Origin: WFQV01 sp964611145
GTDB taxonomy: Bacteria > Bacteroidota > Ignavibacteria > Ignavibacteriales > Melioribacteraceae
DNA: 64,000 bases
Assembly (NCBI GenBank): GCA_964611145.1
Contig: CAZSYM010000004.1
Location: 46,915-110,914 of the forward strand
Direction: 5' to 3'
A program made the position numbers and the translations under genes. Of the stretch, positions 54,338 to 62,799 are shown in pieces. Within the stretch, counting starts at the first letter, position 1, and each line of letters begins with the position of its first letter. The notes beneath the pieces are model-generated. The model did not search any database. It had not been told where the DNA came from and was given only the letters and a program-made list of their open reading frames with translations.

Positions 54338-54808
54338 GTTTTGCTCCTACAAATTTATTTTATATTTTCAATTGCTTTTTAGGGAAAAGTGTGATATTTA
54401 TTTTTCTGAAACTTGTTCTATAGGGTCTGTTTTTTGTTTTCATTGCCATTTTAACATTTTGCAATTGAAGTGTAATCTGAATTCTTTCTTTCATTTCCGC
54501 CCTTCCTATTTATCGTACCAAGCTTACTTCAGAAGAATGATGCAGGGGAGTATTTCTCTACATGATTCTTTCTTTTTGCAATTTACTAAAAAATAAATTT
54601 AAAATAAAGTAAGTCTATCGAAGCTGAGGAAATAATTTTTACCTTCAGCGAAGTTATAAATCAAGTAATTAGAGTTTTTGTTGGCATTTTTTCTTTAAGA
54701 AATTTGAAGATTTATTCAAAGCCTCTAAAATTTCAAACATAAACTAAAAAGAAATTTGCGGAAACGGTTATTGGGTTTTATATTTGAAATCTTGAATTTT
54801 GAAAATGT
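54338..54808. other. 471-base intergenic region before tRNA
   Basis: AT-rich region between the divergent adhesin gene and the tRNA. I see no credible gene. A tRNA promoter is present near its right end. A TAAATTTG box precedes the adhesin start on the minus strand, but without a matching -33 box. Confidence 0.5.
54755..54786 (+). promoter_or_regulatory. Bacteroidota-type promoter of tRNA(CAT)-secG
   Basis: TTTG at 54755-54758 and TATATTTG at 54779-54786 have a 20-base spacer. The predicted start is about 15-20 bases before the tRNA. secG begins 23 bases after the tRNA and may share this promoter. Confidence 0.7.
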
Positions 54809-54882
54809 GGCGGGGTAGCTCAGTTGGTTAGAGCAGTGGAATCATAATCCACGTGTCGGGGGTTCGAATCCCTCCCCCGCTA
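54809..54882 (+). tRNA. tRNA with CAT anticodon (elongator Met; Ile2 possible)
   Basis: A 74-base cloverleaf. The acceptor 5' arm is GGCGGGG and the 3' arm CCCCGCT (ending in a G1-U72 pair), followed by A73. The D arm is GCTC/GAGC. The anticodon stem GTGGA/TCCAC encloses ATCATAA with anticodon CAT, and the T arm contains TTCGAAT. The three G-C pairs of initiator tRNA are missing, so it is elongator Met or the lysidine-modified Ile tRNA. CCA is not encoded. Confidence 0.93.
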
Positions 54883-54905
54883 CAAAAGTTATTGGGAGAG
54901 AAAAG

Positions 54906-55295
54906 ATGTACACTTTTTTAATTGTCATTACAATCATTATTTCGTTTTTATTAATGGTAGTTGTCCTTTTACAAGCCGGTAAAGGCGAGGGGCTTGCGGG
55001 AATTACGGGAGGACCTTCAGGTTCGTTCGGCTCAGTTTTCGGAGCGAGAAGAACAGCTGATTTTTTGAGTAAAGCTACTTGGTGGTTGGGAGGTTCCCTT
55101 TTTGTTCTTGCTATTGTTATTAATCTTTTCTTTCTTCCCGGACAAACTACGCAAGCGCAAAGAGAAAGTATTATTCAAAATTCCAAGATGATGGTGCCTA
55201 CAACTCCCACTGTTCCTACATTGCCCCCGGCAAATGAATCTCAAGGGCAAAAAAATAATAACTCGCAAAATCCTGGTACTTCGGATAACAAATAG
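54906..55295 (+). CDS. secG: Preprotein translocase subunit SecG
   Basis: A 129-residue protein with two membrane helices (about 4-23 and 55-75) joined by the conserved loop LQAGKGEGLAGITGG and FGARRTADFLSKATWW, diagnostic of SecG. The C-terminal extension (proline/threonine/asparagine rich) is longer than in E. coli. SecG helps SecYE in protein export. It lies 23 bases after the tRNA. Confidence 0.95.
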   Translation: MYTFLIVITIIISFLLMVVVLLQAGKGEGLAGITGGPSGSFGSVFGARRTADFLSKATWWLGGSLFVLAIVINLFFLPGQTTQAQRESIIQNSKMMVPTTPTVPTLPPANESQGQKNNNSQNPGTSDNK

Positions 55296-55313
55296 AACGT
55301 AGAAAATTTTTTG

Positions 55314-55349
55314 AACCCGTAACCTCCGTTTGGGTTGCGGGTTTTTTAT
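55314..55349 (+). terminator. Terminator of secG
   Basis: An 11-bp stem (AACCCGTAACC / GGTTGCGGGTT, one T-G pair) with an 8-base loop and a T run. Confidence 0.88.
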
Positions 55350-55370
55350 TTTAAAAGTTTAGGAGAGAAA

Positions 55371-56210
55371 ATGAAAAAACTACAAAAGGCAATTAAGGCT
55401 TACAAAAACGAGAAATTTTTGAGTTCTCCAGCAGCAAGAACCATTAGGATTTTGTCGGAATTTTATGAACCACAGGACAGGTTCAAGAAGAACAATGTTG
55501 TTGATACTATTGTTTTCTTTGGTTCAGCCCGCTTTGTTTCTGAGAAGGAAGCGAAAAAGAACTTGAGAAGAATAAAAAAAGATTTCAAGGATAAACGAAA
55601 CTATAAGAAGAAACTTGTTGAAGCCGAGACCCTTTTGAAAATGTCCCGTTATTATGAAGCGGCGGTGGAACTTTCTAAAAAGTTAACAGAATGGAGTCTC
55701 TCTTTACCTTTACAAGACAATAGATTTATTATTTGTAGTGGAGGTGGACCCGGAATAATGGAAGCTGCTAGTAAGGGGGCTAAACTTGCCGGTGGAAAAT
55801 CTATAGGACTGAATATTAGTATTCCTTATGAACAATATATTAATCAATATGTTCCTCCTGAACTGTCATTTGAATTCCATTATTTCTTCATGAGAAAATT
55901 TTGGTTCGCTTATTTGGCTAAAGCACTCGTTGTTTTCCCGGGGGGATTTGGCACTTTGGATGAATTGATGGAGATTTTGACTTTGGTGCAAACAGGTAAG
56001 ATTAAAAAGGAAATGAAAATTATTTTGTTCGATAAAGAGTATTGGAATGAAGTTCTGAATTTTGAGGCGCTTGTTAAATTTGGAACAATTAGTAAAGGTG
56101 ATTTAAAACTGTTTGAATTTACCTCCGACGTGGAAGAGGCATTTAATTCAATCACATCGCATTTTACAAAACATTATTTGCATAATGGCAATCATTATGG
56201 GAAAGAATAG
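55371..56210 (+). CDS. LOG-family (TIGR00730-like) protein
   Basis: A 279-residue protein starting at 55371 after AGGAGAG; the longer frame from 55335 is rejected. It has the LOG signature CSGGGPGIMEAASKGA and the catalytic PGGFGTLDE. Members are cytokinin-riboside monophosphate phosphoribohydrolases or nucleotide 5'-monophosphate nucleosidases; the old name lysine decarboxylase is misleading. The N-terminal about 90 residues form an extra helical segment before the fold, longer than the shortest LOG proteins. It converges with rpsU. Confidence 0.92.
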   Translation: MKKLQKAIKAYKNEKFLSSPAARTIRILSEFYEPQDRFKKNNVVDTIVFFGSARFVSEKEAKKNLRRIKKDFKDKRNYKKKLVEAETLLKMSRYYEAAVELSKKLTEWSLSLPLQDNRFIICSGGGPGIMEAASKGAKLAGGKSIGLNISIPYEQYINQYVPPELSFEFHYFFMRKFWFAYLAKALVVFPGGFGTLDELMEILTLVQTGKIKKEMKIILFDKEYWNEVLNFEALVKFGTISKGDLKLFEFTSDVEEAFNSITSHFTKHYLHNGNHYGKE

Positions 56211-56213
56211 AAT

Positions 56214-56238
56214 TAAAAAACCCCTCTGAAAGAGGGGC
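56214..56238 (-). terminator. Terminator of rpsU
   Basis: On the minus strand, CCCCTCT pairs with AGAGGGG across a 3-base loop, followed by six or seven Ts. Confidence 0.92.
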
Positions 56239-56246
56239 AATAAATC

Positions 56247-56441
56247 TTACCGGTTTCGCATCGCTTCTTTTAGTGCTCTCCGTCTTGCTTTCATCCTTTC
56301 CATTCTCTTTTCAATGGAAGGCTTTAAGTAGAAAGTTCTTTTTTTATACTCTTTCAAAATTCCAGAGCGTTCATATTTCTTCTTGAATCTTTTGAGAGCC
56401 CTATCGATGCTTTCATTTTCTTGAACCTGAATACCAACCAC
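56247..56441 (-). CDS. rpsU: 30S ribosomal protein S21
   Basis: A 64-residue protein matching bS21: IDRALKRFKKKYERSGILKEYKKR is characteristic, with an arginine/lysine-rich C-terminal helix. It takes part in initiation on the small subunit. Monocistronic, with its own terminator. Confidence 0.97.
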   Translation of the reverse strand: MVGIQVQENESIDRALKRFKKKYERSGILKEYKKRTFYLKPSIEKRMERMKARRRALKEAMRNR

Positions 56442-56992
56442 TTAAATCACCTGCCTTTTCGTTTATTTTAAAAAAACTAGTCATTAAATTTATTATTATT
56501 CTAAGTGTAAATCAAGACAATAAAATTTGCCTGTGTAAAATAAATGAATGATAGTAAATTATTGATTAATTATAATTTTTTTGTTAACATAAAATATCAT
56601 TTTGAGGATTCTTGCACGAAAAAATCTTTTGAAGAAATAAATGTGTTCTTTTGTGGAAGTTTGTTGCTTGCCGTTGAAAGAAATTATTTTTTAATATAAA
56701 TGTTCGGGGAATAAATCCCTGCTAAATGAATATGGCAACACAAATTTAGGTAAGATTAGTGCAAGAATGCGAGCTAAATTCTCGGAGAGGGCTAAGAACG
56801 AAAAAGAACTTTCGCTCGCAATGTAAATCGAAACCACTTCCCAAAGGAATTCAAAACTACAAATTAATACAAGCTGATATTTCGCTTCCTTTAAGTTTAA
56901 TTTCCATTATTCATTCCTTGTTTTTCCCATAACAACAAACAAAATGTTTTTAGGTCTTAATTATTTCCCAACAAAAAATTTAGGAGGTTAAC
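56442..56992. other. 551-base intergenic leader region of the acetate module
   Basis: No credible gene. It is AT-rich up to about 56700, then more mixed. The right part contains possible RNA stems, listed separately. No confident promoter is visible; TTG at 56678-56680 with TAAATGTT about 20 bases later is only a poor match. Confidence 0.5.
56768..56820 (+). promoter_or_regulatory. Possible structured leader RNA
   Basis: TGCGAGC (56768-56774) and GCTCGCA (56814-56820) can form a 7-bp outer stem around an inner CGAAA/TTTCG hairpin (56799-56814, sharing one base). CTAAAT and ATTTAG further upstream also pair. I recognise no known riboswitch class, so the function is speculative. Confidence 0.3.
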
Positions 56993-57568
56993 ATGGCTGA
57001 AGAAACTCGCGTTGTTGACACCACTGCAAATCCGGCACCGTTAGGTTTGCTGGGATTTGGTATGACAACCGTATTGCTTAACTTGCACAATGCCGGTATT
57101 TATACCCTTGGCACAATGGTTCTTGCTATGGGTATTTTCTACGGTGGGCTGGCGCAAATTTTTGCCGGTTGGATGGAATGGAAAAAGGGCAATACCTTCG
57201 GCACCACCGCATTTACGTCTTATGGACTCTTTTGGGAGACACTGGTTTTCTTGCTTTTGATGAAGCAACTTAAATGGTGGGCGGGACCCGAAGAAAGTGC
57301 AATGGTAGCTTATCTCTTTATGTGGGGCTTGTTTACCTTTGTAATGTGGATTGCTACTCTCAAGCATAACAAAGCTCTACAAGTTGTCTTCCTTACTTTA
57401 TGGATTTTATTCTGGCTATTGGCTCTAAAAGATGCTACCGGCAGCGCTGTTATTGGAACTATTGCAGGTTGGGAAGGAATTTTCTGCGGCTTCTCTGCCG
57501 TTTATCTCGCTCTTGCCGAAGTGCTTAACGAAACTTATGGAAAAACTGTTCTGCCCATTGGCGAATAA
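56993..57568 (+). CDS. Acetate uptake transporter, AceTr/SatP (GPR1/FUN34/YaaH) family
   Basis: A 191-residue inner-membrane protein with six membrane helices. The family signature NPAPLGLLGFG is at residues 13-23, and FAGWMEWKKGNTFGTTAFTSYGLFW in the middle is also typical. Members take up acetate or succinate with protons. A strong AGGAGG ribosome binding site precedes it. It lies 36 bases before acs, so it probably brings in the substrate for that enzyme. Symbols satP or actP-like are used for relatives; none is given here. Confidence 0.95.
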   Translation: MAEETRVVDTTANPAPLGLLGFGMTTVLLNLHNAGIYTLGTMVLAMGIFYGGLAQIFAGWMEWKKGNTFGTTAFTSYGLFWETLVFLLLMKQLKWWAGPEESAMVAYLFMWGLFTFVMWIATLKHNKALQVVFLTLWILFWLLALKDATGSAVIGTIAGWEGIFCGFSAVYLALAEVLNETYGKTVLPIGE

Positions 57569-57604
57569 TTATCGGGTTCTTAAAAATTTATAAGGAGGAA
57601 TTTT

Positions 57605-59638
57605 ATGGCTGACGAAAATATTAATCAAAACAATGAGGTCTCCGAAGCGCAAATTGCCGTGCATTGGAAAGAGGAGGAATATTACTCTCCGTCAACGAAA
57701 TTTATTGCACAAGCAAACATGACGGACGAGGATATTCTAGAACGCTTCGGCGAAGAGAATTTCCCGAATTGTTATAAAGAATATGCAGATATGCTCGATT
57801 GGTATGAGTATTGGCATACATTATTGGACGATAGCAATCCGCCGTTTTTCAAATGGTTCGTAGGCGGAAAGTTAAACGCTTCTTACAACTGTATTGATCG
57901 CCACTTGCCGAAGTATAAGAACAAAGCCGCTTTGCATTTTGTCCCCGAACCGGAAGACGAACCGATTATGCATATTACTTTCCAAGAACTTTATAGACGC
58001 GTTAACGAATTCGCCGCCCTTCTGAAAAGTTATGGCTTGAAGCGCGGGGATACGGTTACTTTGCATATGCCGATGGTGCCTGAATTGCCGATTACAATGC
58101 TTGCGTGCGCTCGTATAGGTGTTATTCACTCACAGGTATTTTCCGGTTTCTCGGGCAAAGCATGTGCCGATAGAATAGTGGATGCCAAAAGCCGTATATT
58201 GATTACAATGGATGCTTATTATCGTGGCGGTAACTTGCTCGATCATAAGGAAAAAGCGGATATCGCCGTTGCGGAAGCCGAGAAGGAAGGACAGAAAGTC
58301 GAGCATGTACTTATTTGGCAAAGATACCCCGGTAAATATTCCGCTAAGACTCCTTTGGTGGAAGGACGCGATGTGATTGTTAATGAAAAAATTAAAGAGT
58401 TTTATCATCAGGAAGTAGAACCCGAAAAGATGAACGCCGAGGATACCTTGTTCCTGATGTATACCTCAGGAACCACAGGCAAGCCGAAAGGTGCCCAGCA
58501 TTCCATAGGTGGCTATTTGGCTTATGTAACGGGAACATCGAAATATATTCAGGATATACATCCCGAAGATGTTTATTGGTGTATGGCTGATATTGGCTGG
58601 ATTACCGGACATTCCTATATCGTTTACGGTCCCTTGGCTTTGGCGGCTTCTTCCGTTATTTTCGAGGGAGTTCCGACTTACCCCGATGCGGGCAGACCCT
58701 GGCGCGTGGCGGAGGAATTGGATGTGAACATATTCCATACTTCTCCTACGGCTATACGTGCTTTGCGCCGCATTGGTCCCGAAGAGCCGCTTAAATACAA
58801 TTATCACTTTAAACACATGACCACCGTGGGTGAACCTATCGAGCCGGAAGTATGGCGCTGGTATTATAATGTTGTCGGTAAAGGTGAAGCCGTAATTGTG
58901 GATACCTGGTGGCAGACGGAAACGGGCGGTTTCTTGGCTTCTACCGTGCCTGCTATTCATAAAATGAAACCCGGTAGCGCAGGTCCCGGAATGCCCGGAA
59001 TTTATCCCGTTATTTATGACGACGAAGGAAACGAACTCCCCGCTGGTAGCGGTAAAGCAGGGAATATCTGTATTAAGAATCCCTGGCCCGGCAGAATGCT
59101 TACTATTTGGGGAGACGATGAAAGATTCATACGGCAATATTATCAACGTTACAATAAGGATCCGAACAGCAAGGATTGGCATGATTGGCCTTACTTTGCA
59201 GGTGACGGCGCCGTACAAGCCGCGGACGGATATATTCGCATACTTGGACGAATTGACGATGTGATTAACGTTGCTGGACACCGTCTCGGTACTAAGGAGC
59301 TTGAATCCGCCGCTTTGATGGTGGATGAAGTTGGCGAAGCCGCCGTCGTACCGGTTGCGGACCCGATTAAAGGTAAAATACCGCATGTATTCGTTTCCCT
59401 CAAACCGGGCATCGAACCGAGCGAGGAAATTCAGCAGAAGGTAACCGATATGCTTGCCAAGGAAATTGGTCCCATTGCTAAACCTGGCAAAGTGTGGATT
59501 GTACCCGATATGCCGAAGACTCGTTCCGGTAAGATAATGCGCCGAGTTTTGGCGGCTATAGCTAACAAGCAAGATGTTGGCGATGTTACCACTCTGGCAA
59601 ATCCCGAAGTGGTGGCGGAAATTCAAAAGATGGCTTGA
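57605..59638 (+). CDS. acs: Acetyl-CoA synthetase (AMP-forming)
   Basis: A 677-residue enzyme that activates acetate with ATP and CoA. The adenylate motif TSGTTGKPKGAQHS, the DTWWQTETGG core and RIDDVINVAGHRLGTKELE are present. The C-terminal PKTRSGKIMRR contains the lysine (about 643) that is acetylated in the Salmonella enzyme. A GGAGG ribosome binding site precedes the start. It is followed by a strong terminator and then the pat, acuB and acuC-like genes, whose products are known elsewhere to regulate this lysine. Confidence 0.98.
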   Translation: MADENINQNNEVSEAQIAVHWKEEEYYSPSTKFIAQANMTDEDILERFGEENFPNCYKEYADMLDWYEYWHTLLDDSNPPFFKWFVGGKLNASYNCIDRHLPKYKNKAALHFVPEPEDEPIMHITFQELYRRVNEFAALLKSYGLKRGDTVTLHMPMVPELPITMLACARIGVIHSQVFSGFSGKACADRIVDAKSRILITMDAYYRGGNLLDHKEKADIAVAEAEKEGQKVEHVLIWQRYPGKYSAKTPLVEGRDVIVNEKIKEFYHQEVEPEKMNAEDTLFLMYTSGTTGKPKGAQHSIGGYLAYVTGTSKYIQDIHPEDVYWCMADIGWITGHSYIVYGPLALAASSVIFEGVPTYPDAGRPWRVAEELDVNIFHTSPTAIRALRRIGPEEPLKYNYHFKHMTTVGEPIEPEVWRWYYNVVGKGEAVIVDTWWQTETGGFLASTVPAIHKMKPGSAGPGMPGIYPVIYDDEGNELPAGSGKAGNICIKNPWPGRMLTIWGDDERFIRQYYQRYNKDPNSKDWHDWPYFAGDGAVQAADGYIRILGRIDDVINVAGHRLGTKELESAALMVDEVGEAAVVPVADPIKGKIPHVFVSLKPGIEPSEEIQQKVTDMLAKEIGPIAKPGKVWIVPDMPKTRSGKIMRRVLAAIANKQDVGDVTTLANPEVVAEIQKMA

Positions 59639-59654
59639 GGAGTTTCTGCCGATT

Positions 59655-59690
59655 AAAGGTCTCGCTGCGGCGAGACCTTTTTTATTTTAT
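59655..59690 (+). terminator. Terminator of acs
   Basis: An 11-bp stem (AAAGGTCTCGC / GCGAGACCTTT) with a TGCG loop and a T-rich tail. The pat-like gene therefore needs its own promoter or read-through. Confidence 0.94.
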
Positions 59691-59741
59691 GATATTTGTT
59701 TTATTTTTGTAAAAAAATCGATTCAAAATTTTTGAGGTGTT

Positions 59742-62156
59742 ATGTTTCGCATTATCCCCGAGGGGGTCAATTATAAAGAACATGTTTTGCTTAAAGACGG
59801 GCTGGGAGTCTTGATTCGTCCTGCAAAACCGGAGGATAAGCCTTTAATTAAAGAGTTTATGAAAAGGGTTTCTCGCGAAAGTTTGATGATGCGCTTTATG
59901 GCAGCGGTTTCCGAAGTGCCCGATAGCGTGATAGATAACATGTGCGAGGGGGATTTTAAAACGGCGGGATGCCTTGTGGCTGTTATCAACGAAGGGGGCA
60001 AGGATAGAATTGTCGGTATTGGAAATTATGTTGGTACGGGCAATGGTAAATCGGCGGAGGTGGCTTTTTTGATTGAAGATGCTTTCCAAGGTAAGGGGAT
60101 AAGCACTATTTTGTTGGAACGCCTTGCCGGGCTTGCCGCGGCGAACGGTTATATTGAGTTCGAGGCGGAGGTCTTGCCCGATAATCAGCCGATGATAAAT
60201 GTATTTAATAGTTCCGGGTTTAAAAATCATCGCGTTTGGCATTCGGATACCGTGCATGTGGAATTTCCCGTTTCCGGCTCGAAGGCTAATTGGGAAAGGG
60301 CAAATCTGAGAGAAAGAATTGCCGTGGCGAATTCCTTGGTGCCTTTGTTGCGCCCCCGAACGGTTGCTGTGGTTGGCGCCTCGCGGGATGAGAACTCCAT
60401 AGGGCATTTGATATTTAAAAACATTTTGAATGCCGGTTTTCGTGGCACCGTTTATCCCATTAATCCCGAGGCGGATTCGGTGAACGGAGTAAAAGCTTTT
60501 TCTTCTGTCGAGGAAATACCGGAAAAAATCGACCTTGCCGTGATTGCCGTCCCGGCGGAAAAGGTTTATGAAGTAACGGAAAAGGCTATTCATGCCGGTA
60601 CGAAAGGGTTCATAGTTGTTTCCGCCGGGTTTGCCGAGGCGGGGGAGGAGGGCGTACAAAGACAGAAAGCCTTGGTGGAATTGATTCGTAGCCACGGCGC
60701 CAGATTGATTGGTCCCAGTTGCTTGGGAGTAATGAATACCGCCAAAGATGTTCGGTTGAATGCAAGTCTGGCGCCAAAGATAATGGATAAAGGTTGTGCG
60801 GGATTCTTTTCTCATTCCGCAGCGTTGGGCTTGGTGATTCTCGAATACGCAATGGAGAAGGGAATCGGGTTTACGACTTTTGTTTCCGCAGGGAATCGCG
60901 CTGATGTTTCGGGTAATGATATTCTTCAATATTGGGAGGAGGACCACGAGACAAAAATGGCGATTCTTTATTTGGAAACATTCGGTAACCCCAGACGCTT
61001 CGTGCGTATTGCGAGGAGAATGTCCTACAAAAAGCCCATTCTTTGTGTAAAAAGCGCTCGCACCGCAGAAGGGCGTAAAGCGGCAAAGTCCAAATCCGAC
61101 GTGGCTGTCCTGGGCACAAGACAATCGGAAGCCCTCTTCCGCCAAACGGGCGTTATTCTTACCGAGACTCTCGAGGAACTTTTCGATGTGGCTACCGTTC
61201 TTGCGCATCAGCCCTTGCCGGAGGGAGCTAATACGGGCGTGATTGCGAACTCGGCCGGAATGGCAACCATTTTTGCCGATGCCGCCGTCTCCGGCGGTTT
61301 GGAAATTCCGGAAGGCGGATTAAAAAATCTGGGCGCTTTCACTTCTCCCGAGCATTACCGGCAGGCGGTCTTTGAAATGCTGATGAACGAGGAAATTCAT
61401 TCTTTGCTTGTCGGATATGCCTGCGTGGGAAATTGCGGAATAGAACCTGTCGAGGATGCAATTAGAAATGGTGTGATAGAGGCGGAAAAGAAATCGGGTA
61501 AAAGCAAACCGGTTTTGCTTTGTTTAATGGGAGAAGCGGGAGCAATACCTCTCGTAAACGAAGAAAAGGCGGAGGGTAAATTAAGACAATTTCCCGCTTT
61601 TCGATTTCCGGAATCTGCCGCTCGCGCATTGGCGAGAATAGTTCGTTATGCCGAATTCAAGAGTAAACCGGCTGGGAAATTGGTGTGGGACGAAAATCTT
61701 AAAGGCGAGGAAGCTCGCGAAATTGTTCAAAAATATCTTTCGGGAAAAGAGAACGACAAAAAGACGCTCGAGGTGGAAGACGAAACGGCTCGGGAAATAT
61801 TGGAAAAATTCGGTTTCGCTTTTTTGCCGAAGGAGGTCTCCGCTCCGAAATTTGCCGAAGTGCATGTGGAACCCGATATGCTTTTCGGTCCTCTGATTTC
61901 GGTTACAACCGCGAAGGGGAGAATGCTAAGAATTACGCCTCTTACGGATAGAGATATAGAAGAAATACACACGGAATTACATTGCTCCAGGACGGAGGCT
62001 CTTGGCTCCGCTCTCGGCAAGGTCTCGCAAATGATAGAAGAAATTCCGTGGCTGTGGGAATTGAAAATTCACTTGGCTTTTGAAAACGGATTGGCGCTTT
62101 CCCCCGATGTTTATTTGTCCCTGATGCCCGGAGGCGCTAAAAGACCCGATTATTAA
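59742..62156 (+). CDS. Pat-type GNAT / NDP-forming acyl-CoA synthetase-like fusion
   Basis: An 804-residue protein. The N-terminal GNAT domain (about 20-180) has the acetyl-CoA loop AFQGKGISTILLERL. The CoA-binding domain (about 205-310) includes VAVVGASRDENSIGH and IGPSCLGVMN. The succinyl-CoA-ligase-like region follows (about 345-480, FFSHSAALG, SAGNRADVSGND). The C-terminal ATP-grasp region is short (about 690-804) compared with the roughly 220 residues usual in Pat. Pat proteins acetylate acetyl-CoA synthetase. With acs upstream and a deacetylase downstream, regulation of Acs is the best guess. The acyl-CoA synthetase half is probably not catalytic. Confidence 0.87.
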   Translation: MFRIIPEGVNYKEHVLLKDGLGVLIRPAKPEDKPLIKEFMKRVSRESLMMRFMAAVSEVPDSVIDNMCEGDFKTAGCLVAVINEGGKDRIVGIGNYVGTGNGKSAEVAFLIEDAFQGKGISTILLERLAGLAAANGYIEFEAEVLPDNQPMINVFNSSGFKNHRVWHSDTVHVEFPVSGSKANWERANLRERIAVANSLVPLLRPRTVAVVGASRDENSIGHLIFKNILNAGFRGTVYPINPEADSVNGVKAFSSVEEIPEKIDLAVIAVPAEKVYEVTEKAIHAGTKGFIVVSAGFAEAGEEGVQRQKALVELIRSHGARLIGPSCLGVMNTAKDVRLNASLAPKIMDKGCAGFFSHSAALGLVILEYAMEKGIGFTTFVSAGNRADVSGNDILQYWEEDHETKMAILYLETFGNPRRFVRIARRMSYKKPILCVKSARTAEGRKAAKSKSDVAVLGTRQSEALFRQTGVILTETLEELFDVATVLAHQPLPEGANTGVIANSAGMATIFADAAVSGGLEIPEGGLKNLGAFTSPEHYRQAVFEMLMNEEIHSLLVGYACVGNCGIEPVEDAIRNGVIEAEKKSGKSKPVLLCLMGEAGAIPLVNEEKAEGKLRQFPAFRFPESAARALARIVRYAEFKSKPAGKLVWDENLKGEEAREIVQKYLSGKENDKKTLEVEDETAREILEKFGFAFLPKEVSAPKFAEVHVEPDMLFGPLISVTTAKGRMLRITPLTDRDIEEIHTELHCSRTEALGSALGKVSQMIEEIPWLWELKIHLAFENGLALSPDVYLSLMPGGAKRPDY

Positions 62157-62169
62157 AGGAGAATATGAA

Positions 62170-62799
62170 ATGCTTGTTCGAGAAATTATGAAAGAAAATC
62201 CCGTTACGGTGAATCCGCAAACTACACTTTGCGATGCCTATCGCCTTATGCAAGAAAAAGGGATAAGACATTTGCCGGTGCTGGAGAATGAAAAACTTGT
62301 GGGAATTGTTACGGATAGAGATTTGCGCTTGGCTACGAGTCGCTTGACGGAACGCCCTTTCGATCCGAAGGATGAAGTGAGGCAAATAATGAAAACTCCC
62401 GTCCAGACCGCTCACCCTTCCGATCCGGTGGAAGCCGCCGCACGAGTGATGCGGGATATGAAAATAGGATGTTTACCCGTTGAGGAAAACGGTAAATTGG
62501 TGGGCATAATTACCGGTATGGATTTGCTGGATGCTATGCTTATCCTTACGGGAGTGCGGCGTCCTTCCGGAAGATTGGATATAAGAATGCCCGATAAACC
62601 CGGAGAATTGGCGCGGCTTTCGAAACTTCTGGCGGAAAGGAAGGTGAATATTCATTCCATACTTTCGTATCCCGAAAAGGACGAAAAAATGCGATTGGTC
62701 TTGCGCGTCAATACAATGGAAATAAAAAATCTTGCGGAGGAAATTTGCGGTTCCGGTTTTGAAGTCGTTTGGCCGCCTCATATATCATGCAAAAAGTAA
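62170..62799 (+). CDS. AcuB-like CBS-ACT protein
   Basis: A 209-residue protein with two CBS domains (about 1-130: MLVREIMKENPVTVNPQTTL, GIRHLPVLENEKLVGIVTDRDL, then the second copy, IGCLPVEENGKLVGIITGMDLL). An ACT domain follows (about 140-200: IRMPDKPGELARLSKLL). This CBS-CBS-ACT order is that of B. subtilis AcuB. CBS and ACT domains bind nucleotides or small ligands, so it could sense energy state. AGGAG precedes the ATG. It overlaps acuC by 13 bases. Confidence 0.92.
   Translation: MLVREIMKENPVTVNPQTTLCDAYRLMQEKGIRHLPVLENEKLVGIVTDRDLRLATSRLTERPFDPKDEVRQIMKTPVQTAHPSDPVEAAARVMRDMKIGCLPVEENGKLVGIITGMDLLDAMLILTGVRRPSGRLDIRMPDKPGELARLSKLLAERKVNIHSILSYPEKDEKMRLVLRVNTMEIKNLAEEICGSGFEVVWPPHISCKK

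Noticed and set aside
58466..59626. A 386-codon open frame opposite acs
   Set aside because: Antisense shadow of the acetyl-CoA synthetase; no family features.
59844..61208. A 454-codon open frame on the strand opposite the pat-like gene
   Set aside because: It is antisense to a well-supported gene, has no recognisable domain, and follows from the codon pattern of the true frame.
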